Of a stretch of DNA of 64,000 nucleotides, positions 1 through 10,904 are shown piece by piece. The notes beneath the pieces are model-generated. The model did no database searches, had not been told where the DNA came from, and was given only the letters and a program-made list of their open reading frames with translations. The translations under genes and the position numbers were made by a program. The stretch is from Ciona intestinalis. Lineage: Eukaryota; Chordata; Ascidiacea; Phlebobranchia; Cionidae. Every line of letters starts with the position of its first letter. Position 1 is the first letter of the stretch. The stretch covers positions 3,455,557-3,519,556 of the forward strand of contig NC_020172.2 of the NCBI RefSeq assembly GCF_000224145.3, read 5' to 3'.

Positions 1-2240
1 ATTTCGGCAGGGAAAACAAGAAATCTCCTGCACGTTAAACCTTCTGTTCAGTTATATAGCAACGGAATACAGCCATTTGTTTACGAATAAAATAATGTAC
101 AATTTTGTCACGGACACAAAACACTTCGGGCATATAAAACTGCTATATAAAATAACAAAATACAAAACAAGACCTCTTCCACAATCTATTTTCCCTTCTA
201 TACTGCTTGAATATGTTTCCATCTTACTGTTCAGAACTATATTATTATTAGCCACGTCCATCTGGCTACAAGGCGTTAACGTCAAAGCGCTGTTTGCCTT
301 TCGCGTGTTCGCGTCCTTATTTAAAACGATTGAAAGCCAAATGATGATATTGACTTGTCGCCGGCAAATTTCGGCGCTGACGAATCTTTTTTCCTTCGCG
401 GCCCGTTGATACACAATCCTTCACATATGAGTGCGCCTATTATCTTTTTTCTACGACCGAATCCAAACTCTTGAGCAGCGAACCGGTGTACGGAGAGGCT
501 CAGCGTAGGCAACGACGGGTAACTCCTTACAAATAATGAATACAAAACCACGCGGCGTGTGAATTGCTGCTAACATTACGTAGAAAATGACGCTAAATTA
601 CACCCTATTCAATAGTGTTGATAAACCCAAACGTACACACCGGCGATCTTCAGTCATATTATATTTCAAAATACGAAGAACTGCTATGAGAGGAAAGGTT
701 AACCAAGTTAAGGTGCTATCTAATAATAGACACAGTAGAAAGCAGCAAACTAATCAGAACACTGGAACACATATTCTGAGTAAAATTTCATAAAACTCAA
801 TTTTATTTTGTTTTATCCAAGGCTAGACATTTTTATATTACAGGAGTATTCGCATAGGAGAGAATGTTTTAAAAGAGTAAAATCGTCGTGGGTGGATTTT
901 TCATGTCTGCACTCAATCCATCACTTGCACCTGGCTATTAAACGAGTTACGTCATCGCCCAATCGAATTGAGTGTTGTGAGAATTAGGAAGTTCAGAAAG
1001 GCCGCTAAGTGCGGAAAAGAAAACGCTTCCGTTCTAAATTCAAACCAAAAGTTTAATCGGGGGAAAAGTAAACAGAACTGCGGATACAAAGGTACACTGT
1101 ACTGTAATAGTAAATTCATCAATCAAAGCTGAATTAGGTTAGCTGACTATAGCTGTCCGGTATCACCGGTACTATCGACCAGTTGTTATATTATGATTAC
1201 ACTTTATGGCGCGGGCTTTGGTTAGTGAATGGGCAATAAACATAACGCACGAGTGCTATAGCACAGGAAATCGCCTTTGAAATTGACCTTTTCAAACATA
1301 GAGTTTTTATGGATGACGTTGGCTAGTTCTGCTTGATTCGCGTAACGTCTTATAAAGATATAGATCGTGTATAACCTTTGGTATGCGGGAATATTTTGGC
1401 AACTTAGCGCAAATGCCTGTGGGACTTAATACGAAAACGACCGTAAGATTACGCACATTGAATACGATACAGATACGCGTCAACTAATCGGTTCCAACTC
1501 TCTTGTTATACTTTCAACTAGTAAAGTAACAGTATTTTTACTGCTTTTGTAGTATAGTATTGTGGGGTAAGATGGGATACCGCTGGCAGCTAAAAATAAT
1601 TCCTGATTTAACAGTACTACGGTTATACAACTCCTAAATATTCTTTGTTTGTTACCAAATGCGACGAGAAAATGGAATGAGAAAATGTCTCATCTTACCC
1701 CAACTTACTATGTCTTACCTCCGTAATCACTGCTTAACAAACGACGAAAAGGCATGAACAATGCGTACGTTCTGACAAACATTTAATAAAAAAGTTAAAC
1801 CAATATCATTCACATCGTACATCTGAGAATTGTCTTTTAACAAATGGCAAACCAATAGAAAGTATAGCGCACGTTAACTGAACCGGAAGCATAAGTGTGC
1901 CGGTGCTCATTTCACTTCCGTATTTTCTAAAAACACGTACTTTGGGTCAAGTAGAACTTCAAACAAACTATTTTTTCAATTACATTTAAATTTGTTTCAA
2001 TTAAATGTCTCGATATGCGTGAAATTATAATGTATCGCTAGTTTAGCAGCCATGCTTTTGTTTGACACTTTACTGGAGTAGTTTTCATAGCGTATAGCCG
2101 TATGGGTTTAATGTCGTTTTGCTGCTAATTCTTTCCTCGTTATGTTATTATTTTGTAAACATAAAAAAATGCATCCGGTTATGGCTACGTTAATGCCCAA
2201 TTACGAAACTGAGTAGCAGGGCTGAAATTGTGTCACTTAC
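1..2240. other. Non-coding stretch, left edge
   Basis: I find no exon that I can support here. Open frames near 50-550 on both strands overlap one another, lack splice signals and show no recognisable domain. One divergent MITE copy lies at 1555-1711. The stretch may be intron of a minus-strand gene whose putative first exons lie further right. Confidence 0.4.
1555..1711 (+). repeat. MITE copy, divergent
   Basis: The left end GTGGGGTAAGATGGGATACC and the right end GTCTCATCTTACCCCAAC are imperfect inverted repeats. The interior has the family words TTGTTACCAAATGCGACGAG and GAAAATGGAATG. It is shorter than the ~205 bp norm. Confidence 0.7.
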
Positions 2241-2322
2241 CGCAATATTTAACGATAATAGATTGCATAGCATCTCCAGCACTGTTGTCAGCCCTGGAGG
2301 GGTCTTCTTTAGCAGCTTCCAT
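2241..2322 (-). CDS. Candidate alternative first coding exon (27 codons)
   Basis: On the minus strand an ATG at 2322 opens a 27-codon frame (MEAAKEDPSR at the start, IIVKYC at the end) that runs into a strong donor, G|GTAAGTGAC, in phase 1. An in-frame TAG lies nine bases upstream, so the ATG looks like a real start. No later exon is seen to the left before the window ends. The peptide matches no family I know. Its phase equals that of the candidate first exons at 5960-6056 and 7748-7913, which suggests alternative promoters of one gene. It could also be a chance frame. Confidence 0.45.
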
Positions 2323-4379
2323 ACTACTCTACACTTTCCCTAGCCAAGGGGATCCAAGCATTACCCACAAACTTGCCTACTTGTTTTTATATATTCAGCA
2401 CTTATCCGATCTAACAACGGAGCCATTCAATGATTTAGTTACATAACCAAAGCTTATAGTATGAGGCAGTATAATCTCGAGTGCACAATTACTGTGTACG
2501 GATGTGAAACTGTAACCTAATGCTTAATTCCGTTCTCTCGTTCTGCCGTACTAAACTGATGGTATACTAAACTCATGCGCCTTGTTAATGCCACTTGAAT
2601 AATGAAATGTCGTTGCCAATTAAACCAAATAGTCTACCGAACGAGTATGCCAGCTGTTCCTTCTTGGCTGCTACAAAACAAAGCGGCTCGAATTCTTACA
2701 AGTGCTCGGCGGAAACTAATAACACGCACGTCATAAGAAATGCTACATTTACTACACACTAGAAACGATATTAGAATTGCCACGGCTCTCACGACCTGTC
2801 GTCAGCTTTAAAATAACAGTGAGAAAGGACATGCGGCCGTGGGTGGAGCGGTTTTATTGATTAATTATTTTGCTATTTACAATACTGTTAATGGTTAACC
2901 AGTAGCCAATAGACTTCAACGCTTAGAATAAAGGGGTCAACTACTTCACTAAGCAATTCTTGCGTCTGTTCAAATGTTAATTTAGATTCTAGCTGATAAG
3001 GGCATTTACTTTTTAACTACCTTAAACAATTTCCTGGCCATTGGCTTACATATGCTGACATATTGTTTTTCGGAAAGGGCTGTTTTCTTACTACAGAATT
3101 TGGGTGTAATTCCCTACATTCTGGAGACGTTATGGTTCGCAGATTCGTGACGTAGCAGCCGTGACGTGGGCACAGTCGAGTGATTACGCACTTGAGGTTT
3201 GTAATTTGCCTAAGCAATTGAACGCGTTTATTGCAGTTTTATATCGGCTGATTACTAAATTTTACCGCAAGATAAGCACTACATTGCCTCCTCTGCAAAC
3301 CGATGCCAAACCGCGCAGCGTTCAAGTTATGCGGCGGATGCAAAGTTATCTAAGTATAACTCGCCCGGGGCAATCGACTAGATTTACTCGCAAAACCTGC
3401 TGCATGTGCGCAGCAACCCGTAAACGTGAATTGGCTCGTCAAAATGCGCGTTTACTGTCTACTACCGAAAAACCTATAGAACCGCTAACCGCGCCACAAC
3501 TTATTGGTACACCGCTGTTCTATTGTGCTTTCGCCCAAAATATGAATGATAAATCGCCACCCACTCTCTCTTCTATTGTTTGAAACGGTCCACTGAGAAA
3601 TGCACACACTATAGCTGGAGAGAGGGCGCGCCACGAGCATTGGAATGAACGTTGTTTGCTCACTCTCTTCTCCCCCTACTTCCACACTCACAGGTACAAT
3701 TATTTCACTGACGTAACTTCATAATTAGCGCCAGTCACGTGCCTTTACGCCTTGCTGCACTCTAAGAGCAACAATTCAAGATAATCGTGCTCTTAAGTAA
3801 CCACACGGTACAAGCTCTTGTACACAGCCCTACCAAATTACTCTACGCTGTGGGCACGTTGTCCCTTGCGCCTTAAAACGCTGTCTAGACGCAATATCAT
3901 AACATAAAACATCAGACAAAGTTTCAGCTGCTGTCCTGTCTCAACACCAACCGTATAACTGCCTATAACTGTATCCGACCATAAAACGATATATAAATTA
4001 ACCATATGTGATTAAAACAGGCAACGGAAACTATGAAACAACCAATAAATCACTGTTAAACTTTGATAGATGACTTGCAATGTTATTAATAACCATATAT
4101 ACTGTAATATCTCTTTTAGCTTAAATGTTTAAAACTATTAGCATATATTTGCATGCAGTCAATACAACATGCAGCGCTACCTTTACAACACTCTTTCTAA
4201 ATTCTAAATATAAACTGAACCAATATAGTTTATACTGTAATAGCTACTTTCGGCCTAATTGTTTAAAACTATTAGCATATGTATGCAGTCAATATCAATA
4301 CTACATACAGATAACACTTCTACTCTTTCTAAATTTGCTTCTGACACGTATACGTCTGGCTGATCCAAAGCCAATATAC
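2323..4379. other. Intergenic or intronic DNA with one unproven ORF
   Basis: The stretch holds a 140-codon plus-strand frame (3161-3583) that begins with ATG but has no recognisable domain, no splice partners and unremarkable composition. I do not call it a gene. The rest shows nothing except the tandem duplication listed at 4083-4345. Confidence 0.35.
4083..4345. repeat. Tandem duplication, ~130 bp unit, two copies
   Basis: Two adjacent copies share words such as TGTTTAAAACTATTAGCATA, GCAGTCAATA and ACTCTTTCTAAATT in the same order, with an offset of about 130-140 bp. No coding content is evident. Confidence 0.7.
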
Positions 4380-4482
4380 CTTTCATCGCAATACTGCGCG
4401 TACTGGTAAACGCATTCCAAACACTAAACTGGGATACGGTCGACTTAGGGCCGGAGTTCCCGCGACAGCTGTCACCATTCAT
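4380..4482 (-). CDS. Weak candidate first coding exon (34 codons)
   Basis: A minus-strand ATG at 4482 opens 34 codons ending in RSIAMK and a phase-1 junction G|GTATATTGG. The phase agrees with the three better candidate first exons of this region, and the end AMK resembles VMK of the 5960-6056 exon. The donor is weak, and no in-frame stop lies close upstream. I rate it well below the other three. Confidence 0.2.
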
Positions 4483-4488
4483 GAACTT

Positions 4489-4717
4489 ATGAGAGCAAAT
4501 GTCGATTCCGATCGCTATATGAGCGTTTATGCTGTCTGGAGAAGCTAGCCGCTTAGCACGGTCTTACTGGCTTGAAAAGCAATTATTTCACTGGTTTATG
4601 AGAGAAAATGTCGATTTCAAACGCTATGATATTTCACTCTGTCTTAAGAAGCTAGCTGCTTAACACGGTCCTGTACTGGCTTGAAAAGCAATTTGTTTCA
4701 CTGGTCTGTAGTTACCA
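4489..4717. repeat. Tandem duplication, ~115 bp unit, two copies
   Basis: Both copies carry TATGAGAG.AAATGTCGATT, GAAGCTAGC.GCTTA, CACGGTC, TACTGGCTTGAAAAGCAATT and TTTCACTGGT in the same order. It is immediately upstream (minus strand) of the weak candidate exon at 4380-4482. Confidence 0.8.
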
Positions 4718-5035
4718 CTGTGGAAGTTGGTACTTCAATTCGACGTTATACACATTCAGTTTGTGTTGTCAATACAAAACAGTAGGAGATGGCGAGCAAA
4801 GCTTCCTTTAAGTCAATAGAACAATAGATCAAATAAAACGATAGCACTGGTCAAACAATATCTTATAGAATGAGACGACAAAGCTACAGAATACTGAAAA
4901 ATGCATCAAACTTGTTTTCATAACAAAACGTTCAAAATTCATACACTGACCATGAAACGAATACCGCTAATGCTTAATTACACATATAGTCATAGTAGTC
5001 ATATAGACTGGCAAATTTCAAAATCACGTTATATA

Positions 5036-5215
5036 ATGCGGTGGGGAAATATGGGACGCATTTTCATTCCATTTTCTCGTCTAATTTGGTAGAAAACAAG
5101 AACAAACTGTATTCTCATGACTTCCAAAGACCGTTGTTAATTGATTAAAACACGTTCACGATGTTAAGATATTACGTGCTAAAGGTGTCCCATCTCTCCT
5201 CACCCTACTATATAT
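5036..5215 (-). repeat. MITE copy
   Basis: Reverse-orientation copy. It shows GGTGGGGAAATATGGGACGC at the left, TTTTCTCGTC and CACGTTCACGATGTTA inside, and CTCACCCTACTATATATA at the right. Confidence 0.8.
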
Positions 5216-5959
5216 ATTAGTGGTTAAATCATATAGTATAATATACTGAAATGTATAGGGTTATTGTATTTGACATAGGATAAAGCAGGCAGCAATCGTC
5301 AGCTGACGGGTTAAAAATTCTTTTGAATTTGATTACCATTATAGAGCTTAATCCTTTAAAAGAGAGATTACACGCCCCCGGTACTTCTAGGGCTTTGTGG
5401 CTGAGAGCGATTAATTTAGCATATTAGGTCACATTCTGCAGCTAAATGCCAATGCAATGAAACATGGCTCGCCCACAGGGAGTCAATATATAAAGCGTTA
5501 CAAATATGAATGTATGTGTGAGTTAGGAAGGAGAGGATAATTGGGGACCTTATTAGACGACTTTGTAAAAATATAGATTATGAGTTAGATGGTAAATGTT
5601 TACGTTCTCTTATCGTAACATTTCGTAGTAAACAAGAAACATTCAAACAAATATACAACAATATAGCATGACGCCTTTAAACAGCTTTGTTACTTACTTA
5701 TAACACAGTCAGGAAATATGAGATATTATACGCCAAATGTATCCTATTTTACCCCATAGTGACAAAAAGCTGTCATTTTTGCTATACACATTCTGCAAAC
5801 ACGTTGCAGTTTTAAATAAGCCCAAAACAACCCAAAACCACGCGTAAAACGCCATACAAGAATGCCATGCAACGTTCCGCACAAAAAAGCTGCAACTACA
5901 AAAATCAACTCAGCTTTAGGCGGCCTTTTTCTTTTTTTAGTCACGCTTATTCCGCTTAC

Positions 5960-6056
5960 CTTTCATAACGCGCATGGCCGAATCGTAAGCCTCAATCGCC
6001 TCAATCTCTTCCTCGGTCAGCGTCCCCGGCTCTTGGGCGGAGAGGTAGTACGCCAT
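5960..6056 (-). CDS. Candidate alternative first coding exon (32 codons)
   Basis: A minus-strand ATG at 6056 opens 32 codons (MAYYLSAQEPG at the start, acidic LTEEEIEAIEAY in the middle, RVMK at the end) and meets a strong donor G|GTAAGCGG in phase 1. An in-frame TAA lies 24 bases upstream of the ATG, which supports it as a translation start. GC-rich codons contrast with the AT-rich flanks. I do not recognise the protein. The matching phase with 7748-7913 and 2241-2322, and the lack of any downstream exon between them, favour alternative first exons of one gene that continues left of the window. Confidence 0.55.
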
Positions 6057-7747
6057 GTTCGTGCCCCACAAATTCAGTTACACAGTTAAGAAACAGGGAC
6101 CACTGACAGACACCTTACAGCCGCACGTTGTGGGGCGGCGTATACGCTACACATAACACCACAGGAATAAATTCACTAGCACGAATATCGTTTTTTTCCG
6201 CGCACGAACCACCGCAAACTCACAACCTCAACCTGAAAATCAAAACCTTGCGGGAAAGGCTCACAAAACTACTTCATATGCTGTCGAATCTGAATCTCGC
6301 TAGCAACTCCATCTTTGTTGTTTGCTCAGCGTATCGTACATGAATAGCCTCTGGTAATAAAACGTAGCAACCAATTCCCTGAACCTGAGGTGCAGACGTT
6401 TACGAGCAATTCACAACACCCGGAATGCTGTCGATTGGTTTCTTTTACTTGCAAAATAATTCCTTCCGAGACCTATTTTCTAAATTAATTAAATCCCATA
6501 CTCGCGTATAGTGGCAAATCAAACCAACGCAAAAAAGGCTGTAGCTCTGCCAAAACCCTCTCCTGAATAGTCGGTCAACTGAATTAGTTAATCTAATGCA
6601 CTGCTGGTTGTCGCTGCAGGGAGAACTGCATATTAATGCGGGTATATCGATCAACTGGTTTCAGGACACCGTATACGTCACTTGGCGACAATAACCGGCG
6701 AAGTATACTGCTTCGGCTGGTGATGTCATGTCGAATTCTGTGATTGACGGAACGCCTGCAAGCCCAGAGGCCCGGCTACCCCTCCCGTTATATTAACTGA
6801 CGAAATTACCAAAGTTCCAGGTAAGACCTCGACTTAACCTGAAGCTCTGGTGTTGATAGCTTTATTGGGGATCACGTTATAAAGGACATATAGGACAGTC
6901 CGGGTGTACGTGTATATGAAACTGATTAATAATGCAAAATATGGATGTTTTTCTAAGCGTGCACGCTTGAGAGAGCCAGCTAATGAAGTGTTTTGGGCCT
7001 GAATGTATTTTACGTGGGTGGGCATATATAGGCTGGGTGCTGGCAATTAAATTCGACTTACTGCACCCCGCTGAGTCAAAACATAAGTACAACAATGCTA
7101 CCGTTATAGCGAGGTACATGAGTCTAAAGGACTCTAAATTATATATGAGTCCAAGCTGTGACCTTATTGAAGGTAGCCTATGCGTGTTTGTTTTGGACTG
7201 AGCCAACTCTGGATTAAATCCCAAGTCCCACGGCGTGCCATAACAGTACACACTTGGAGTTCTAACCTATATAGAAAACTAACAGACAGAGGACTGAGAA
7301 AAAAGGCAAAAACACGCGAAAAGGTGTGTTTCGTATGAGTAAGACCACTAAATTGTAGCATTCTACCCTGTATTTTGTGCAGTTAAACACACAACCTACA
7401 CATGGCCTATGACATACACTGCTAAGGTATGGGTGGTTCTCGTTAAACACTAACCTTTAAAGAGCAGATAAATATATGTGACCAAATTTTCGAAATGTCA
7501 CCATTGAACCATTGTGAGTCATGCGGTTACAGTTCAAACAGCAAAACAGTCAGAAAGAAAATAATAAACTTTGCAAACAACGAGATAATCCTAGCGAAAA
7601 ACGCAGCCGAAAATACCAGACTGCTGCTTTGCAAGTTCACTGCGCGGATAAACAGACAATTACCGAAAGAGCAACCAAGTATGGTGCATAAGGCCACAGC
7701 CCACGCAGTCTACGTAAAAATCGCTAGCAAAATATTGAACCTCTTAC
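6057..7747. other. Non-coding stretch between candidate first exons
   Basis: No repeat of the main families and no supported exon is seen. Frames around 6834-7361 overlap on both strands and have no splice logic. Promoter or intron sequence of the minus-strand gene is the simplest reading. Confidence 0.35.
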
Positions 7748-7913
7748 CTGCTACCCTGAGAACCGCTCTTTCAGCAGCGTCGATGACTTTTTTATCTTTT
7801 TCCTGGTCTGCATTCTCAGGTGGGTTCATTTCAAAAGCTCCGTCCACTTCGAGTTGGCTGGTTCCTTCCGCAACAGCCTGCCATGCAAAATGCTCTTGAA
7901 AAATCGTTGCCAT
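7748..7913 (-). CDS. Candidate alternative first coding exon (55 codons)
   Basis: A minus-strand ATG at 7913 opens 55 codons (MATIFQEHFAWQAVAEG at the start, ENADQEKDKKVIDAAERAV near the end) and stops at a strong donor CAG|GTAAGAGG in phase 1. An in-frame TAA is 27 bases upstream. The peptide is rich in acidic and Ala residues and is probably soluble. I do not recognise a family. It shares its exit phase with the candidate first exons at 5960-6056 and 2241-2322. A single-exon chance frame is less likely because of the start, composition and donor together. Confidence 0.55.
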
Positions 7914-9493
7914 GTAGCTCAAATGCAAGCTGTTTTGTTAACGATTAGACAAACCAGCGGTCGATAGGTCCGCAGGAAATAAAGCCGCAGGTATGACATA
8001 AGTACAATTGAGATTTTGCGCGTGTCTGTAGTGTTGTTTTAATGGCATGGACACGCGTAAAAGCAAACTGTTAATTGTCTGTATTGAATTGGCCATTACG
8101 ACCGTTAAATTACGTTCATTACGAGCAAAATCGTCTCGTCTAAGAAGAACGTCTCGATTAATCCTCTTACACGGCGATTAAAAATAGAGATGCGATCGTG
8201 TCAATGTAAATGTCAAACCATTGCTGTTCAAGGTCGTTAAACAAACGTTTTGAACGAATTCCAAAAACCGTCGCCGTGGGGAGTGGATCAAAGTAACGGA
8301 GTACCGATATCAAATTGTCGAATCGGATGCACACTCTCGTAACGGTAATTTTTTTCTCTAACTAACCGTCTTTTAGTTCTTTTGTAAAAAACACACCTTT
8401 AAACATGGTTTGAGTTTTAAAGCAAAACTTTTAAACGGAAAATCGTATCTTATTTTCGGGCTCATGTTAGTATTGCAACAGACAAGAAAATTCATGTATT
8501 ATGCATCTAAGGCATATATTTTATTCACAAAGGCTTGGGCAGAAACGTCAGGTGTGGGTCGTTAACCATGAACAAACCATAAAATCCCTAATTTGAAGAA
8601 AACAGACACATAGTCCTTTGCAAAAATCAACCTCTAATTAGCTTCGGAAATTTCAAGATGAAAACCACAAGCAAACCGAAATAACCTGCCAAATTGTATT
8701 TGACTGAATCATATTCTCGCCTGAGGTATATACGTGGGTGTCGGTATATCTGATAACATCTATGAACGTTCCCATGGATTTCAAGCGTGTTTACATAATT
8801 TGACGTTTACGTATTATTTAAAGCGCTGAGAATTCTTATGTTCTTATATGGTATTGTAGTAAGATGGGGAAAGATGGGACAACTTTATAATGTACTATCC
8901 AAATAACCTGATCGTGTTTTAAACAATTAACAACGCTCTATGGGAGTTGTAAGGGTACGGTTTTTATAATTCTTTAAATGTTCTTTGTTTACTACCAAAT
9001 GGGACGAGAAAATAGAATGAAAAGGTGTCCCATCTTCCCTTCACCCTCCTATATATGTATTATAATATCAGTGCGTCAAGTTTTGCATATTCCACCCAAA
9101 ATAATAAGACGCCCAATATTTCATTACTATTTCCTCTGGAAAACGTTTCTCTCTCTTTATGTATATTCAATCCGTATGTTTGTTTGGACATGTCTCGCCA
9201 CAGTACAGCTTTTACGCCGTAGGGCGTTTTAAACGTTATCCAGCGTCGTTTTAAACAATTATAAATTCTTTGACACACGTTTTACATTTACAACTTTAGC
9301 AACGACTTTCATCCGAAACAGTCTGAGTATAGCGTAAATAACAATGGTATCATCCAAAACCAATGCGGCCTGTAATATGCTACTCGTTTTACCGCACATA
9401 TTAACCAAAGATTTCGGGCTTTTGGTTAAGGTCACAGTATTTGTGTGCTGTTGTTAGTTTAAAATTTAAATTCAAGCGGTAAAGAATTCACAG
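7914..9493. other. Intergenic DNA with one MITE
   Basis: This lies downstream of the 469-codon minus-strand frame and upstream of the 7748-7913 candidate exon, so it should hold the 3' UTR of one and the promoter of the other. No further exon is supported. Confidence 0.4.
8851..9056 (+). repeat. MITE copy
   Basis: Forward copy with the word order TGGGACAACTT, ATCCAAATAACCTGATCGTG, AACAACGCTCTATGGGAG, TTTACTACCAAATGGGACGAG and GGTGTCCCATCTTCCCTTCA. Confidence 0.9.
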
Positions 9494-10903
9494 CTACTGA
9501 TTGTATTGTTTGTGATTAGTAGTTTGGTTTACCGTGTGAAACATTGTGTAGTTTCTTTGCTTTGTGCGAGGCTTCTGTTTTGAAAATGAGTAAGTAGCGA
9601 TGGGTACAGGTAACTTGGAGACCTGGCCTTTCTTTACAAGTTTACTAGGCACTTTACGAGGGCTCGCGTGAAATTCGTTCTTCCTACGTTTCTTCGATCG
9701 CACCGCGATTGGCAGTTTGTGTTTCGCCTGTTTTAAAAGGCGAGGACTTGGCGGGAAGCCTTTTGGCTCCATTTTGGGGCGTGAGCTCATTTGACCTTTA
9801 AAAGCTATTGTGTCGGCATCGGATTGTTGGTTAAGGTGCGCTGCCTCCGAAAACACGCCGTGTGCCGCCACATTTTCAGCTGTAATAGGCGCATGCTGAA
9901 GGTTAGCGTTCAGGTCGGACAGTTCGGCATGGTTTGAAAGCAATGATTCTGTAGAACGACTCGTGTGCCGATGTGCATGAATTAACGTTAAATTGTCACG
10001 ATAATGTGTTTCCTGATGGTTGTGGTTCGGCGATGCCTCAATTAGCAATTGACTTCTCGGTTCCGCGGTATATTCTGCCTCCGCTTTGCGGCTAAACCGT
10101 TTACTCGAAGGTATTCTAGATCTGCTGTCACGTCGACGCTCCAGGCCTTTTTCCTTTTCCGCAGACAAATTGAAAATAGAAGGAAAACACGGCTCGCTCT
10201 GATGCGTAGATAAGCTGCAAGAACCCGGTTGACTGGCGGCTGAGGTGTTAGTTCTTCCGGCCAAGTCGCCGGAATTATCAACGTAGGAAACGACCAGCAC
10301 GTCATCAGTTTGGTAACTAGTTTGAACCGGTTCAGGCTGGTTATTGTTATTTAAACGTTTGGAGGGTGTGTGATCTTCTAGGTCACTGATGCAAGGGCTA
10401 CTAGTGGACCCGAAAACCAACTGAAAATCACATCCGCCAAAAGTCCCGAGAGCTTTTGTAGCTTCTCCCGAAAATTCAAATGTTGACATCGACTCTTGAC
10501 TGCTACTGCTTGAAGAGTCGATACTTTCAAACCGTAACCCGTTCGCGCTTAGGTTTCTAATAAATTCACTGTCCGTTGAATAAGCGATGGAGTCGTCAGA
10601 CGAGACACCGAGCATGTCTTCGTCCTCAAATAAAAGGTCACGTCTAATAGCAGAGAGATGCTGTGTAGCTTCTTGCTCGCTGTGTTCCGAGTCGCTTTGG
10701 TGAGCCACCAAGGGTACTTGACTAGTGAAATTCCCATTTTCTGTAGCAGGTCTAGTTCCAGCACAAAGCTGGCTGTGGTAAGCGGCGTTCTCAAAACCGC
10801 TCGGTTCGTCGACCTCCCCTGAAATTGCTACTCCTTCAAAGGCACGAAGAGAAGCGTTGACAGACGACTCAGCAAAGTGTACTTGAGGCGAGTTGTCACA
10901 CAT
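9494..10903 (-). CDS. Uninterrupted 469-codon Ser-rich protein, unknown function
   Basis: This is the longest open frame in the window and has no introns. ATG at 10903, stop at 9494. The N-terminal half is acidic and Ser-rich (a run SSSSSQ, DEDM, SSDDS). The C-terminal 100 residues are basic, with RSKKRRK and KLVKKG stretches that look like nuclear-localisation signals. There is no signal peptide, membrane segment or domain I recognise, and it is probably largely disordered. An in-frame TAA lies 15 bases upstream of the ATG, so this ATG is the start unless a splice acceptor falls inside the frame. The preceding stop of the proposed membrane-protein gene is only one base away (TGA-A-ATG). It may therefore be the second cistron of a dicistronic transcript, a trans-spliced downstream gene, or the last exon of that gene entered at an internal acceptor. 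Confidence 0.6.
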   Translation of the reverse strand: MCDNSPQVHFAESSVNASLRAFEGVAISGEVDEPSGFENAAYHSQLCAGTRPATENGNFTSQVPLVAHQSDSEHSEQEATQHLSAIRRDLLFEDEDMLGVSSDDSIAYSTDSEFIRNLSANGLRFESIDSSSSSSQESMSTFEFSGEATKALGTFGGCDFQLVFGSTSSPCISDLEDHTPSKRLNNNNQPEPVQTSYQTDDVLVVSYVDNSGDLAGRTNTSAASQPGSCSLSTHQSEPCFPSIFNLSAEKEKGLERRRDSRSRIPSSKRFSRKAEAEYTAEPRSQLLIEASPNHNHQETHYRDNLTLIHAHRHTSRSTESLLSNHAELSDLNANLQHAPITAENVAAHGVFSEAAHLNQQSDADTIAFKGQMSSRPKMEPKGFPPSPRLLKQAKHKLPIAVRSKKRRKNEFHASPRKVPSKLVKKGQVSKLPVPIATYSFSKQKPRTKQRNYTMFHTVNQTTNHKQYNQ

Positions 10904-10904
10904 T

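Noticed and set aside
52..414. Overlapping frames of 110-120 codons on both strands at the left edge
   Set aside because: Mutual overlap in opposite strands, non-ATG start on one, and no recognisable motif.
3161..3583. 140-codon plus-strand frame starting with ATG
   Set aside because: No domain, no splice partners, and a simple chance frame is enough to explain it. Without expression data I do not call it.
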